Source of the DNA: Mycocentrospora acerina
Taxonomy: Eukaryota > Ascomycota > Dothideomycetes > Pleosporales
Direction of reading: 5' to 3'
NCBI GenBank assembly: GCA_022701365.1
Contig: JAKUHH010000150.1
Location: 1 to 64,000, forward strand
DNA length: 64,000 nucleotides
Part shown: positions 46,751-57,205 of the stretch, in pieces
Layout: each line of letters starts with the position of its first letter
Position numbering within the stretch: position 1 is the stretch's first letter
Position numbers and translations under genes: made by a program
The notes under the pieces: generated by a model
The model's database searches: none
What the model saw: the letters and a program-made list of their open reading frames with translations, nothing else
What the model was told of the DNA's origin: nothing

Positions 46751-47215
46751 TTAGGAACTCGCTTTTGCCATTTTCAAGAGTATATCCTTATCGCAGAATT
46801 CAACCACCTTCCTAACTTTGGAACCGTCCTCATTAAAATACAAGAACCAAGCTTGCTCGGCAGAGTACGACTCTCCACTATTGGCGTGTACTTCTGCAAT
46901 GGACGTAAAAGAGGCCCGGAGGGCCTCCGTATCAATAACCAAGTTTGAAATAATGTTGTTTTTAAACTTCAGCACCTTTATGTCTTTCGCAAAAGTTTCC
47001 TGATATTTCGTCGTGTCAAAAAAGAAGTCTGTTGGTAGTCCAAAAGCCTCAGGCACGGATGCAGGAAGCAGGTGCCGATTACAGTCCGCTGTGACGTCGC
47101 GGTTGATGATGGAAGCATCGTTCTGGGTCCCGCTTTCTTCGAACGCTGACAAGAAGGCTCGGGCTGTTGCCTCAATGCGGTCTCTAAGACTAGTTGAAGA
47201 ATGAGCTGAGGCCAT
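46751..47215 (-). CDS. NTF2/SnoaL-like small protein
   Basis: A single-exon 154-residue protein, ATG at 47,213-47,215 and TAA at 46,751. Residues about 10-140 have the pattern of fungal NTF2-like (SnoaL-like) proteins: a leading helix RIEATARAFLSAF, then CNRHLLPASVPEAFGLPTDFF, a helix with KYQETFAKDIKVLKF, and the final strands (EQAWFLYFNEDGSKVRKVVEF). The fold is a cone-shaped barrel used by isomerases, cyclases and dehydratases, and also by non-enzymatic proteins. The FNEDGSKVRKVVEFCDKD ending is typical of the fungal members, many of which lie beside secondary-metabolite genes. It is transcribed away from the bZIP gene with a 550-bp shared upstream region. No stop or frameshift was found. 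Confidence 0.82.
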   Translation of the reverse strand: MASAHSSTSLRDRIEATARAFLSAFEESGTQNDASIINRDVTADCNRHLLPASVPEAFGLPTDFFFDTTKYQETFAKDIKVLKFKNNIISNLVIDTEALRASFTSIAEVHANSGESYSAEQAWFLYFNEDGSKVRKVVEFCDKDILLKMAKASS

Positions 47216-47764
47216 AATGAAACGAATTATTGAAATTCTTTAGAAAGATAGGCAAATTTGCACCAAATGATGTTGTAGAAAAGTAGAGCTATAGTTGCAA
47301 ATCACGTTTGGTCTACCTACTACCTTTTTAATGTTTGACCAGGAATTACAACATTACCATCTTACATCAACTTTACTCCTGCTTACTACAAGGCTAAGTG
47401 ATTCCTGGATTTAGGAGTAAATCCATAGAGTAAGGCCCCTCTTTGCGTTATGCTTTACGAACAAAACAAATCAATCTATTCTAGCGTGATGTGGTTTATC
47501 ATTTCCGCCACAGGTCTGTGACTCGCCGTGATGACAAAATACCTCTTTTAGGCTTAGTTAGGGCATCACTAACGCTAACACCTTAACGTTATCCTAGCTC
47601 CGATTGATGATCATTTTCTCCTATTCCAGTTTAGCCCACGGGGCAGGTTTCACGCATGATGCATAGATGACCTTGTCTAGCTCGATTCACAATTATTCAG
47701 TGCACGACACGTTGCGTCTCCATAGCCCATCGACTTACTTTTTTCCTATGCTCTGTAACCCAGA
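47216..47764. promoter_or_regulatory. Divergent intergenic region between the NTF2-like and bZIP genes
   Basis: 549 bp separating two outward-transcribed genes, so both promoters must be here. It contains TGACGAC-like and palindromic stretches, but I cannot assign a factor-binding site with confidence. Confidence 0.45.
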
Positions 47765-48875
47765 ATGATGAAATATTCTATCACACCGCTTTCTTCCGCT
47801 CTGGCGAATAGGGCCGACGATCACCCCAATCACATCGACACCAAGACTGAGGCTGAGACCAACAAGCAGCGCAGGAAGGTTCAAAATCGGAAGAACCAAA
47901 GAGCACATCGTGAGTTGTTCCTTCGTGCCTCTCCCTCTGCTGAACTCATGACTTGAAGGAATGCGAAACAAGGAGCAAACCCTAGGTTCTGCTCTAACGT
48001 TGCGCCCGTTCCAAGTCAGTCGCTGGCGCCTCGACGAACCTGATGAGTGTTCATCGCAAAGTACCTTGTCGAGATCGAAAGGTGCAATCACCACATACAT
48101 CTCCTATAGACCACCCCACACTCATGTCGGTACATCAACGTTTACACCCGAATGCGCCGCAGTCCTTCAAATGCCACTACACACAGCGACATTTCATGCC
48201 CAAACTTCCTTAACCCCTCCATCCCTCATCTTTCCGCTCTCGACTGATCACCTCCTCCATCTTGTCCAGTATAATGTCTTCCGCGCCTTCGTCTCCAACA
48301 AGCGCACTCTCAATACCCTTCTGACCGGCTGGACCGACGCCCCCCCCTCCCCAACTACCTGTCCCATCAGCGGTCCTTACCGTGACGACACATCTGTCTA
48401 CCCTTTAAATCCAAATATTCCTCTCTCACTCGTCCCGACCCGCCTCCAGCAGACCCACTCGCACTCCTTGTGGATAAACCTCATACCGTTCCCCTGCGTC
48501 CGTGATAATCTCATAAGGCGCGAAGGAACTTTTGATCACTGGGAGCTGCTCCAAGATCTCATCGGCGAGCTTATGGGTATCGCGCCTACTCGAGAGCAAC
48601 GAGACATACCCCTCACTTTCACTGTCTCCGATCCCAAAGCCATGTCGACCTTGCCCCTCATAGCAGAACGTGATGAAGATGAGGTCACGGGGGGTCGCAG
48701 GGGACTTATTGTTTGGGGCGAACCGTATGATATGCATAACTGGGAGATCACACCTGGCTTTCTCGCGAGGTGGCCATGGGCTATGAAAGGATGCAAAAAT
48801 TTAATTGAATCTAGTAATCGCTGGAGGCTGATGAGAGGAGAGGAACCCATGTGCCTCTCTGAATCGAAAATTTAG
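47765..48875 (+). CDS. bZIP/DUF3425 transcription factor
   Basis: Exons 47,765-47,909 and 47,959-48,875, with a 49-bp GTGAGT-AG intron, give a 353-residue protein. Residues 36-50 (RRKVQNRKNQRAHRM) are the basic DNA-binding region of the fungal bZIP type; the leucine zipper is short or degenerate, as is usual in this group. Residues about 115-340 make up the DUF3425 domain: LSTDHLLHLVQYNVFRAFVSN, the HSLWINLIPFPCVRDNLIRR core, and WEITPGFLARWPWAMKGC near the end, matching the conserved W-x-GFL-x-KW block. Proteins of this architecture are nuclear regulators, frequently pathway-specific. Two adjacent ATGs (47,765 and 47,768) are possible starts; an upstream ATG at 47,748 is out of frame. The gene is divergent from the NTF2-like gene. 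Confidence 0.9.
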
Positions 48876-49086
48876 CTACTCTACCGCACAATTCTTAATG
48901 CATATGAAAGTTGACCAGCTAAAATCCAACAGATACTAATCCTTCGACTGATGTGACGGTAGATCACATCCCATTTTCGTTTAAAAAGAAAATAATGACC
49001 AGAACACTCTCGCCAATCCAGCCCTAAAAGCAAGGAAAGCTTCATACCTATCGCCAAGACGAACTCAGCTAGTTCTCTCGCTTTTT

Positions 49087-50085
49087 TTACTCCTCGTCTG
49101 GCAACCCTACAAGCTTGAGCGAGTCGCTCCACAGTCTCTTCGCCTTTTCCACTTCATAGGCGTACGGGGCATACCCGGGCGAAGTGAATTTGTCTTCCCC
49201 TTCCGTATATGGCACTGCAACAGCGCAGTTAACAAGGTACTTCCCACCCTCATGTTCCCATTCCTTGCCGACGGCCGCCCACACTGATGTTGCGGCACCT
49301 TGCTCAACACTCTTCATCGTGGGATACAAATACTCCATCCCTTTGAAGGCATCTGGGTGCATGTGCTGGGTCAGTCCCGTCTGAACAATGCCGGGATGGA
49401 CGCTCGTGGAGTGTAGATGGCGCGAGCCATAGCGACGCTCGATCTCGTTAGCCATGTAGATGTTGGCCGTCTTCGACTGGCCATAGGCTACACTTGGGTC
49501 ATAGTCGCCTTTCTGGAAGTTGTAGTTGTCGGAAGAATTGATGCCGTGGACATTGTGGGATGAAGAAGCGAGACTGACGACGCGGGATGGGAGGTCTGGA
49601 GAGGCGGCAGCGAGAAGTGCGGGTTCCAAAAGCTTGTAGAAGAGGAAATGAGAGAGGTGGTTCGTGCCGAACTGGAGTTCGTGGCCGTCAGTGGTTAGGC
49701 GGAGGTCTGGGATGGCCATGATGCCGGCATTGTTTACGAGGAGGTGAATCTTGGAGGTCTTCGCGAGAATGGCAGCGGCAGCGGCTCGGACAGATTTGAG
49801 GCTTGCCTGGTCCATCTCGATAATGTCCATGCGGGAAGGTTCAATGATACCAGCGAGGGCTGATTTAGCCTTGGCAACGTCTCGCGCAGTGAGAAAGAGA
49901 GTGGCACCAGTGGTGGCCAGGGCGCGAGTGGTTTCAATGCCTATGCCGGAAGACGTGCCGGTGATGACAATGACCTGGCCCTTGAGCTTGCCTTCAACAC
50001 CCTCGTCCTGGATAACTTGCAGGGCCGTCGGGCGCGCGTCACCAGGGCCGTTTGGCTTTGCGTGAACTTCAGCGTAACGTGACAT
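49087..50085 (-). CDS. Short-chain dehydrogenase/reductase (WWOX/retinol dehydrogenase-like)
   Basis: A single-exon 332-residue protein, ATG at 50,083-50,085. It has the Rossmann-fold NAD(P) motif TGTSSGIG (42-49), NNAG (118-121), an active-site Ser region SLASSSH (171-177) and the catalytic Tyr201/Lys205 in YGQSK. A long N-terminal extension (about 35 residues) and a C-terminal domain after residue 240 fit the classical/intermediate SDRs of the WW-domain oxidoreductase or RDH11-14 type, which act on alcohols or ketones of lipophilic substrates. There is no signal peptide. It is convergent with the bZIP gene, the two stops lying about 210 bp apart. Composition is GC-rich and codon use ordinary, with no sign of RIP. 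Confidence 0.92.
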   Translation of the reverse strand: MSRYAEVHAKPNGPGDARPTALQVIQDEGVEGKLKGQVIVITGTSSGIGIETTRALATTGATLFLTARDVAKAKSALAGIIEPSRMDIIEMDQASLKSVRAAAAAILAKTSKIHLLVNNAGIMAIPDLRLTTDGHELQFGTNHLSHFLFYKLLEPALLAAASPDLPSRVVSLASSSHNVHGINSSDNYNFQKGDYDPSVAYGQSKTANIYMANEIERRYGSRHLHSTSVHPGIVQTGLTQHMHPDAFKGMEYLYPTMKSVEQGAATSVWAAVGKEWEHEGGKYLVNCAVAVPYTEGEDKFTSPGYAPYAYEVEKAKRLWSDSLKLVGLPDEE

Positions 50086-50554
50086 TGTTGCGTAAGTGAG
50101 TTAAGGGCTGGGAAGAGATAGAAGCGATAATCAAAACTTGCTTAGGTTTCGCGAGGACTGATGAGAGTTTGAGAGGTTGAATTTTTGAAGTTGAGTGGTA
50201 GCAGGAGGAAGTGGTTCACTTATGTAGTCCACTCATACAAGTTGGCTTGATGGCGCTATGGCCTTGTTGCATGACAGAAATGCCCTTCTATGTCGTTCTC
50301 CATCTCTATTTTCGATCAACAACTGCCGCGATGACATTTATCCCCTTTTGAGACTAGTCACGCTATCCACATTAGGTTAGATCCAACCATACATCTTGAT
50401 TAATCATTTCTAGGTTTCGGAGTTAGGCACACGTATTGTGCTCGCTCCTCGTTCTTTACTAGGGTCACAAATAAACCATAGATCACTGTGATGACCTTTT
50501 CTCCTCTTTCGGACTAATTAATCTCTCTACGAATAGTAAGCACTTTTACTAATC
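50086..50554. promoter_or_regulatory. Upstream region of the SDR gene
   Basis: About 470 bp between the SDR start and the MITE. A pyrimidine-rich run on the coding strand (CACTTCCTCCTGCTACC) lies near 50,205-50,220. No gene was seen. Confidence 0.45.
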
Positions 50555-50987
50555 ACGTGTTTTACAAGCGAGGCGTCCATACAAGCGAGGCGTCCATCCC
50601 AAAACTCACCAAAATTGCAATTTTTTAAACCTAAACAACTTTGCTAAATAAGACAGCATCTGTCTAAAATTAAAAATCTAGACTTTAAGTACTTTTCCTA
50701 AAATCTGTCTATAATTATATCTGCCTTGCTTATAAACTACAGAAGTTTAAGTTCTTTACAGTAAAGAAAAGTAAAGTTTTGTTAATCTTCTAAATTGCTT
50801 TCTAATTATAAGAGCAGAATAGTTAATACTCTTAAAAGTAAAAAAATAGTAGCTTAAATGTTCTTATAAAAATATTCAATGTAGATCTATTAAACTAGCA
50901 TAGTTGTTAGAGTTTAAAATATCGCAATTTAGGTGTGTTTTGGAGTGGACGCGTCGCTTGTATGGACGCCTCGCTTGCAAAACACGT
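50555..50987. mobile_element. MITE with Fot1-like ends
   Basis: 433 bp. The ends are inverted repeats of about 60-75 bp beginning ACGTGTTTTACAAGCG at the left and the same (one mismatch) in reverse at the right. Each end carries a tandem motif (ACAAGCGAGGCGTCCAT twice). The Fot1/pogo element at 12,094 starts ACGTAGTTTACAAGCG and has the same tandem arrangement, so this is probably a non-autonomous relative. The interior is AT-rich and non-coding. A TA duplication is not preserved at the flanks. Confidence 0.82.
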
Positions 50988-51117
50988 TTCCCTATTTTAA
51001 TATCTGGCAGCACCAGATGGGAGCCTGGCTACTCCAGGCATAATAAGTCACATTGCAAGATTGATTCGGCTGTTGGTTAATGTTTCTCGCCGTCTAAATG
51101 ACCACTTCCCATCAGAT

Positions 51118-51357
51118 TTAACTATGTATTCCATTTCCTAGCTTTTGTTGGTAGAGCCCTTGGTTTCGAGCTTGTCGACAGGTTTGAAGTTGCGATAGCA
51201 CAGGCGTCGATGAAATCAGACATAAGACCCAAGTGTTGTTCGTATCAATACATCTGTGCTTGACTCGACTATCAACCACACGAGGTCTAACAGTCGATTC
51301 CCAGATCTGCGTACGCAGCTTAAACGGAAACCGAGAAAAGGGATGGAATGTAGCCAT
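51118..51357 (-). pseudogene. Truncated 2EXR-domain protein gene
   Basis: From the ATG at 51,355-51,357 the frame encodes 79 residues starting MATFHPFSRFPFKLRTQIWE, the typical opening of the fungal 2EXR domain (F..F..LP.ELR..IW), followed by RPRVVDSR and STPVLSQLQTCRQARNQGL. Intact family members usually run 200-350 residues with a second half after the R.....CR.SR block; here the frame stops 15 residues after it. About 130 bp further on lies the 50,555-50,987 MITE. I see no intron or continuation in other frames. Family function is unknown. It is most likely a relic, perhaps broken by a rearrangement near the MITE. Confidence 0.65.
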
Positions 51358-51489
51358 GATGCAACCTTCCATACAGAGTAGTGTCAGCAATATATCTAAA
51401 GGACCATCAGTACTGTTCAGCCTACGCACGAGTAAATTTCCACGCGCACACATTACTTCAGTCAACAGCTGCCTTTGCAACACCTAAAA

Positions 51490-52142
51490 TCACTTTATCT
51501 ACACTCCAAACAGATTAGCTTCCTTCCTTAAATCTACTATTAGAGGCAGTTAATCGTGTTTAGGGAGCTACTAAATACAGTTGTTTAGAAGAACAATCTG
51601 TATAACATTAAAATCCATTCCGTAAATAGCAAGAAAGTTTAGCAAGTTATAATTTCACATTTTCTAGAGTATCTTAGGTAAATTTTATTAATATATTTCA
51701 GTTGATAGAGCTTTTTCTAAATGGGGTGTAGAACCTAATGATGAAGTGAGTTGTCATCTGTTGTTAGTAGTACATTGCATTTGTGAGCACTTAGGAGCGT
51801 AAGTACCTAAAATCCAAATCATATCAGGTCTCCTGACTTAGGATAATACAATGCATGAATCAATCTGTTCCTACAAATTGTATCTTGTCACCTAGAGAAT
51901 ATCAATCTATTGACCTTCTAGCTAAAAATCAATTGATTTTTGGTTGTCACACATCCCTTTTAAGAATGGGTTTTTTTTGTTTTGACTTTTGTACCTTTAC
52001 ACTTTATGTTACTAGTTTCAAATCCCGACGCTAGGATGTGATTCTTAGTTGTTCACTGTGGTGCTAAGCACAACTCGTTACTCCTACAGGCTAAACTTAA
52101 AATCGTTCGTTTAAAACATAATTGATAACTACAATTATTTTA
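51490..52142. other. Gene-free spacer
   Basis: About 650 bp, moderately AT-rich, with no frame or repeat recognised. Confidence 0.5.
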
Positions 52143-54395
52143 CTAATGTTCCTCAATTTCGCATGAGCTGCATCTCACTGAGCCGCAATTGTAATAGGTT
52201 ATTTGCCAAATACCCATAGGGCCACACCCACATCCACAGCAGAACCAAGTCTGGTCTTTACCAACAGACAAATCCTTCTGCGTCGAGTTTTGCATCCAGT
52301 TATTCGTCTCATTAGTTTGGTTTGGAATAAGCTCCCTTTGATCTGAATTTAGATCGACCCCTTTATTAGAAGCTTTAGCAGAAGGAGGGGAAGGTAGATC
52401 AATTTTGCTGGTTACCGCGTTCAAGTTTTCGTCTCCAGTACCCTTCAATTTCTTCTCCTTTTTTTGGATCTCCAGCTCTTCTACTTCCTTCCAGCGCTGT
52501 TGATTTTCAGCCGCTAAATTCAGATCCTCCAAACTTCTGAGCGTCTGTGGTTGGTCTTTTTCCTGTTCCTCCTTCCTAAGTGCCAGAGTGTCTTGATAAA
52601 CCTTCTCTGCCTCTAGATACGTCTCCTCATTGCTTGGTGGCTGTAATGAAATATTTATGATATCATTTTCCTCTTGGGATAGTTCTTCATCTATGCTTGT
52701 TTTCTTACCAAGTTCAGTATACGCGATATCCGCTGTTGATGCTGTGATTTTATCTGAGTTGCTCCATTCATCACTTCTAGTAGAATTGTTTATTTCATTT
52801 CGAATACGAGTACCTGATTCATGCAAGGAGTGATCTTCGTATTCTTCATCTGGTCTTCCCGATAGAGCGATCAATGCGATAAATTCAAGGTGTTCAGCGA
52901 TGTGACCATGAAGTAATAGCAGCTGTCATTCGTCTGGACAAAACGGACATGCAACAATTTCCATTTCATCCATGCGCCGATCGGACATATCGATCAAAAT
53001 ATGAAGTTGATGATCGTTCAAAGGTTTGGAATGACTGTTAGAAATGTGCCGCGTAAATAACTCTGGTGTTCGAAATTTTATCTTGTGATCCTCGCAAACC
53101 CATTGTCGGCGATGAATTCGCGCTTCGTGGTAAATCCAATCACGTCGTGTAACATATTGTTTTTCGGGGTTTGGGCAACTCTTAAAAGTGCACAGATACG
53201 GTCTCAGATCCCGAAATACGTGCCGTCTGCATCAGTTAGTGGGAAAACTGTTGTTGTGACGAAGCTGCACTCACTTCCATTCCTGGCGATTTTGCATTGG
53301 TTCTGAATCTAAGGCGAGATGACAGTATGGACATTCGAAGGACGGCATAGCTTTTGAAATTAGAGGTACCGGAGGAACACGATTCGCCTTTTTGTTGCCT
53401 TTTGTTGATTTTGCGTATAGGGATCTTGCAGGTCCGGACACAATCCGCGTCCCATAAATGTCCGAAACAGCAGTAGTTGAGAATGTTTGCTTTGTCATGA
53501 TAGATTTAGATGGTTCATGATTCATTTCGAAAAGTTCTTCTGATTTCTTATCAACGGATACTTCCTGCTCGCTTAACGTAGGGTCTGCAGGTCTGTCTGG
53601 ATACTTAGACCAGTAGAGTAGCTGTTCTCGACGTTTTGTGTTGGCAGTGGCAAGTCCTCGTATGAGTAATTTATTATTGTCTAATGATCTGCCTGTAATC
53701 ATGTCAGAAGTTACTACGGTCTCAAATTCGTCTACCTTCTTTTTTTGTCGATTCCACTCTCGCAACTTCTCCTCCAAATGACTTAGATCAAACTTCCAGA
53801 ATGGTGTGATTTGAGAGTCAAATTCTACATTACCCATTGAACGAAGATACTTCCGATGAAATCCAGGATGATTAATGAGGAGTGACAGCTGATAAAGCGA
53901 GTCGATAGCCTCATTTAGGTGCCGAAATAGCGATTTCAGGCTCGGAGTTTTATGGTGATGTGGCTCGTCATCATCACTGCTTTATGAGTTTAATGATACT
54001 GATTCACAATAGTCGCCTGTCTTGACTATTTGTTTCTTTGAAAAAGGAGATTCAACATATGGATTTTGTATACCTCTCATGACTATGCCAATTAGACTTG
54101 AGATATCTACTGCTCAGCATATTCAAAGCTAACCTGATTGCAATTGCCTCTCCAGCTTAGCTAATATTTCGACTGCTGTTTCCTTCACTTCTTTACTCTC
54201 GCGCAGAATATCGTCTAGAGAGCCTCGCGACAAGGCGGGCAGTACAGCACGAGTTTTCTCGCCCCACATGCGGAGGCGGCCAAAGCTCTCAAAAGCATCT
54301 AATAATTCGATTTTCCTAAACTTAGTCGAATCTTGATAGTCTTCGTTCAAAGATTCTATGACTTTTTTGAAATCCTCAAGGCAAGTGATGAACAT
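52143..54395 (-). pseudogene. NLR-type zinc-finger/TPR gene broken by two stop codons
   Basis: Exons 54,395-54,134, 53,998-53,275 and 53,226-52,143 (introns of 135 and 48 bp, GT-AG) give one 690-codon frame. The N-terminal helical part (ISTMFITCLEDFKKVIESLN) and the ANTKRREQLLYWSKY segment match the fungal proteins that place a helical N-domain before C2H2-like fingers. The fingers follow: FECPYCHLALDS, LCTFKSCPNP, WVCEDHKIKF..PELFTRHI and VACPFC. After them come degenerate kinesin-light-chain-type TPRs (EAEKVYQDTLALRKEE; RWKEVEELEIQKKEKKL) and a Cys-rich tail (CCGCGCG, CSSC). No NB-ARC/NACHT domain is present. Two in-frame stops, TAA at 53,982-53,984 and TGA at 52,926-52,928, fit C to T changes. 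The start codon is uncertain. Confidence 0.75.
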
Positions 54396-54524
54396 TGTCG
54401 AGATATCGGCCAGCACGATCGGGGGCGGTGGGAAGAAAGAGCTCGAACCATCAAAAATCAGATTTTCTTCCAAAAAGAACAATTAAATACAACACTAAGA
54501 ACTCTTGGCCTGGTTGAAGCAAGA

Positions 54525-56315
54525 ATGGCTGATGTCGAAGACGCCCTACGGATTCATCATCCTCTAAAATACGAACAGTTTATGTGTATTATTCGCGCGA
54601 TGGATGATCTTATGAATAGTGTCTCAAGTAGTTTATATCCCTACGCAGTCGGCTTAGTAAGTTAGAACATGCTGCGATCCTCTTGACTGCCACGCACTGA
54701 CTGTTTAACCAGCCTAGCTGGACATGTGCTAAATCTGGCCGGGTTGAGTGGGAATGGCGAAAAGTTAAACACGTTTTCGGTTTCAAGAAAAGAAAATTGA
54801 TGATAAAACAATTGCATTCCTGGAATATCGCACTGAGGAATTGCGAACTTGTGAAACGAGAGATATCTGCGGGCTTACAGAACCGAATGATCAATTTAAT
54901 ACGTGAGCGGTTCAATGATGGCAAAACGAAGACCATTCGATCCAATGCTAATGCTCTCCGCGAATCTGTAGGCTCTGGATTTGGTTGTAGCTGTACAAAT
55001 CTCCACAGAGTAAATATTCGGCTCGACTGGCATCGGAACAAACAGTTCACCGCGAGTACATTTAATATGGCTTTTTCGACGAAAGTGACGGATCAAGGAC
55101 AGCCTTCACCTACATATATTTGTTGGAAGACTCTATCCATGATTATTGAAGAGGCCGAAAATGATGCGATTACGACGCCTGAGACAGCACCGCGTGTTCT
55201 GTCACCGACGACTTCAAAGCCCCCAATCATGACAGCCCAATCTCTCTTACCACAGCCACACAATTCTAGGGCTATCCGAATTTTGGGTTTCAAAATCACT
55301 AGAGAATCAAGTTCTTCGTTTAATTCTTCTTCTCTTCCTGCTGACCGCTCTCCAGGTAAGACTTTATACATTTTTGTCATGTCATTCGTCACTAACCCCA
55401 ACCGCTACAGAGTTACAGAAAGCTTACTTCAACACCCCAAAACCCTTGAATTCCGCATCACTTGCACCTATAGTACAACTCTGTAACGCTCTACAGTCTG
55501 CGCATATAACAGATATGCCATTAGGATGTATTCCGATTCCAGACTCTAGCCCTCGGAAACAGCTACGTGTTACCTTCAAAAACACCTTGGACACCACTGC
55601 AACTGCCACAGAAAGAACAATGCATCTAGATTCACTACTCTCCAGAAAAATGGATGTCACAACAAATCGCATCCTTGCACTCTCCAGAAAGCAGCGTTTC
55701 GGCATCGCTGCTGCTTTGACCTGGGCTGCCATGCATCTTTGTGATTCACCTTGGATGAGTGAGACACTCAACAACGAAAAAATACACATATTTCTCGAGA
55801 ATCGGGGTGAAGTAACGGCTTCTATTCTATCAAGCTTCCCATACATGTCGTACGATTTCAGTTCTAGTTCCCCAAGATACAGTGCCACAACGCCAGCTCA
55901 ACCCACAGCTGGCCAATTTCAAAGTAGCCAGATACCCAACTCGTTCTTTTATACTCTAGCCATCCGTCTTATAGAACTAGGCCGAAATCTCACTTTTGCC
56001 CGAATCCGTCAAGAGTACATCGATTCCCTCGCCGCCATACTTCCTCCGGAGTCACTCGATTTACCGGCACAGACACCGACTTCCATTGACGACTTTGAAG
56101 TAGCGAAAGCGCAGTATGAAGAATCGTGCCTCGATCCTGGGCCCATATACGCAAACGCCGTAGACAGGTGTTTGAAATTTTTATTTCCAGGGAGCTTAGC
56201 GATGCAAACATTCGAGTTCCGAGATTTCAGGAAGACGTTCTTTGAAGATGTAATAGCGCCAATACAGGCTACATTTGAGCTCATACCAGAATCTTACATG
56301 GATTTAGTTTCTTAG
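54525..56315 (+). CDS. DUF7580 family protein, N-terminus probably lost
   Basis: Exons 54,525-54,656, 54,713-55,355 and 55,411-56,315 (introns of 56 and 55 bp with GTAAGT/GTAAGA donors) give 559 residues from the first in-frame ATG. The C-terminal 250 residues match the fungal DUF7580 domain: RFGIAAALTWAAMHLCDSPWM, a Ser/Pro-rich loop, then NSFFYTLAIRLIELGRNLTF and FRKTFFEDVIAPIQATFELI at the end. The N-terminal half is helical (WRKVKHVFGFKKRK, ISAGLQNRMINLIRERF). The reading frame continues upstream of the ATG to about 54,333 with matching sequence (IKNQIFFQKEQLNTTL) but no start codon. The usual first segment of the family is missing because the opposite-strand gene begins there. Function is unknown; relatives are linked to fungal NLR/heterokaryon-type systems. 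Confidence 0.75.
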
Positions 56316-57205
56316 AAGTGATAGGTTTTTATAATGTAACCTGCCATGATATTATTTCTGCTTTTGATTTCGTTCTTCCATAGTGAGCCTGAATTCCATA
56401 GGCCTCTTCCCTGGTCTTTGTGTCCCCAGGCAATCTAACTCTGCTAATTTTCAATACAAAGTCTACTTGAGCCTTGATTAGTAGAATACTCATATGATTG
56501 CATACTAATATGAACTTAGTGAGATTGTAGAGACAAATTTTTCGAGTTTGCGTAGTCAAAATTCTTTCTTTTCATTCCTATCCAACAGTGTTTTGCTGAG
56601 CGCTCGATGGTCACTTGAAGTCACTTTACAGCTCCCTGTGCAGTCTCTATTTTTAAACTACCCCTTTCTGAGCCTCTCTTTAACAAGACAAGCGGCTATA
56701 GAATCAGGCAAACATTTTAAGAGATTATTCTTAAGAAATGATTTTAAGGAAACTATATGACAATAGAAACTTGAATTGTAAAGAAATAAAATCTGGTGAT
56801 AAAATCATACCCCTTTCCAAGATGCTAACGAAGTAAAGAAGACCTACGTACTAAGTGTAGTCGTTAGATAGTAATATCTAGAGCCGAGGTTAGCTGAATA
56901 GTTCGCAAGTCACGAGGGTAGTTGCTGCGTAATTTTTGTAGCTTGTTGAAATAAAATTGAAAGACAAACGACGCGTATTCGCGAGGTTAAGTGCTATGAT
57001 AGCCTCTAACTCAGCTATTAATGAAACAGAATAATACTGATGCTAGTATTTCAGTAGACTTGACATTGAAAAAGATATCAGTAATTTCACTCCTTCCTCG
57101 AAATTGTAACATGCTTTCTTTGCTGCTATTGAAACGAGAATGGAACCTAAAACTGACAACATCTGTTAAGACATTGCGATTGTATTGTATATCTATCAAA
57201 TGAAC
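56316..57205. other. Intergenic region between convergent DUF7580 and RNase T2 genes
   Basis: About 890 bp holding the 3' ends of both genes. Short frames in it have no family resemblance. Confidence 0.5.

Noticed and set aside
48426..48850. Minus-strand frames over the bZIP gene
   Set aside because: Shadows of DUF3425 coding sequence.
49184..50065. Plus-strand frames over the SDR gene
   Set aside because: Shadows; the minus strand has the full SDR motif set.
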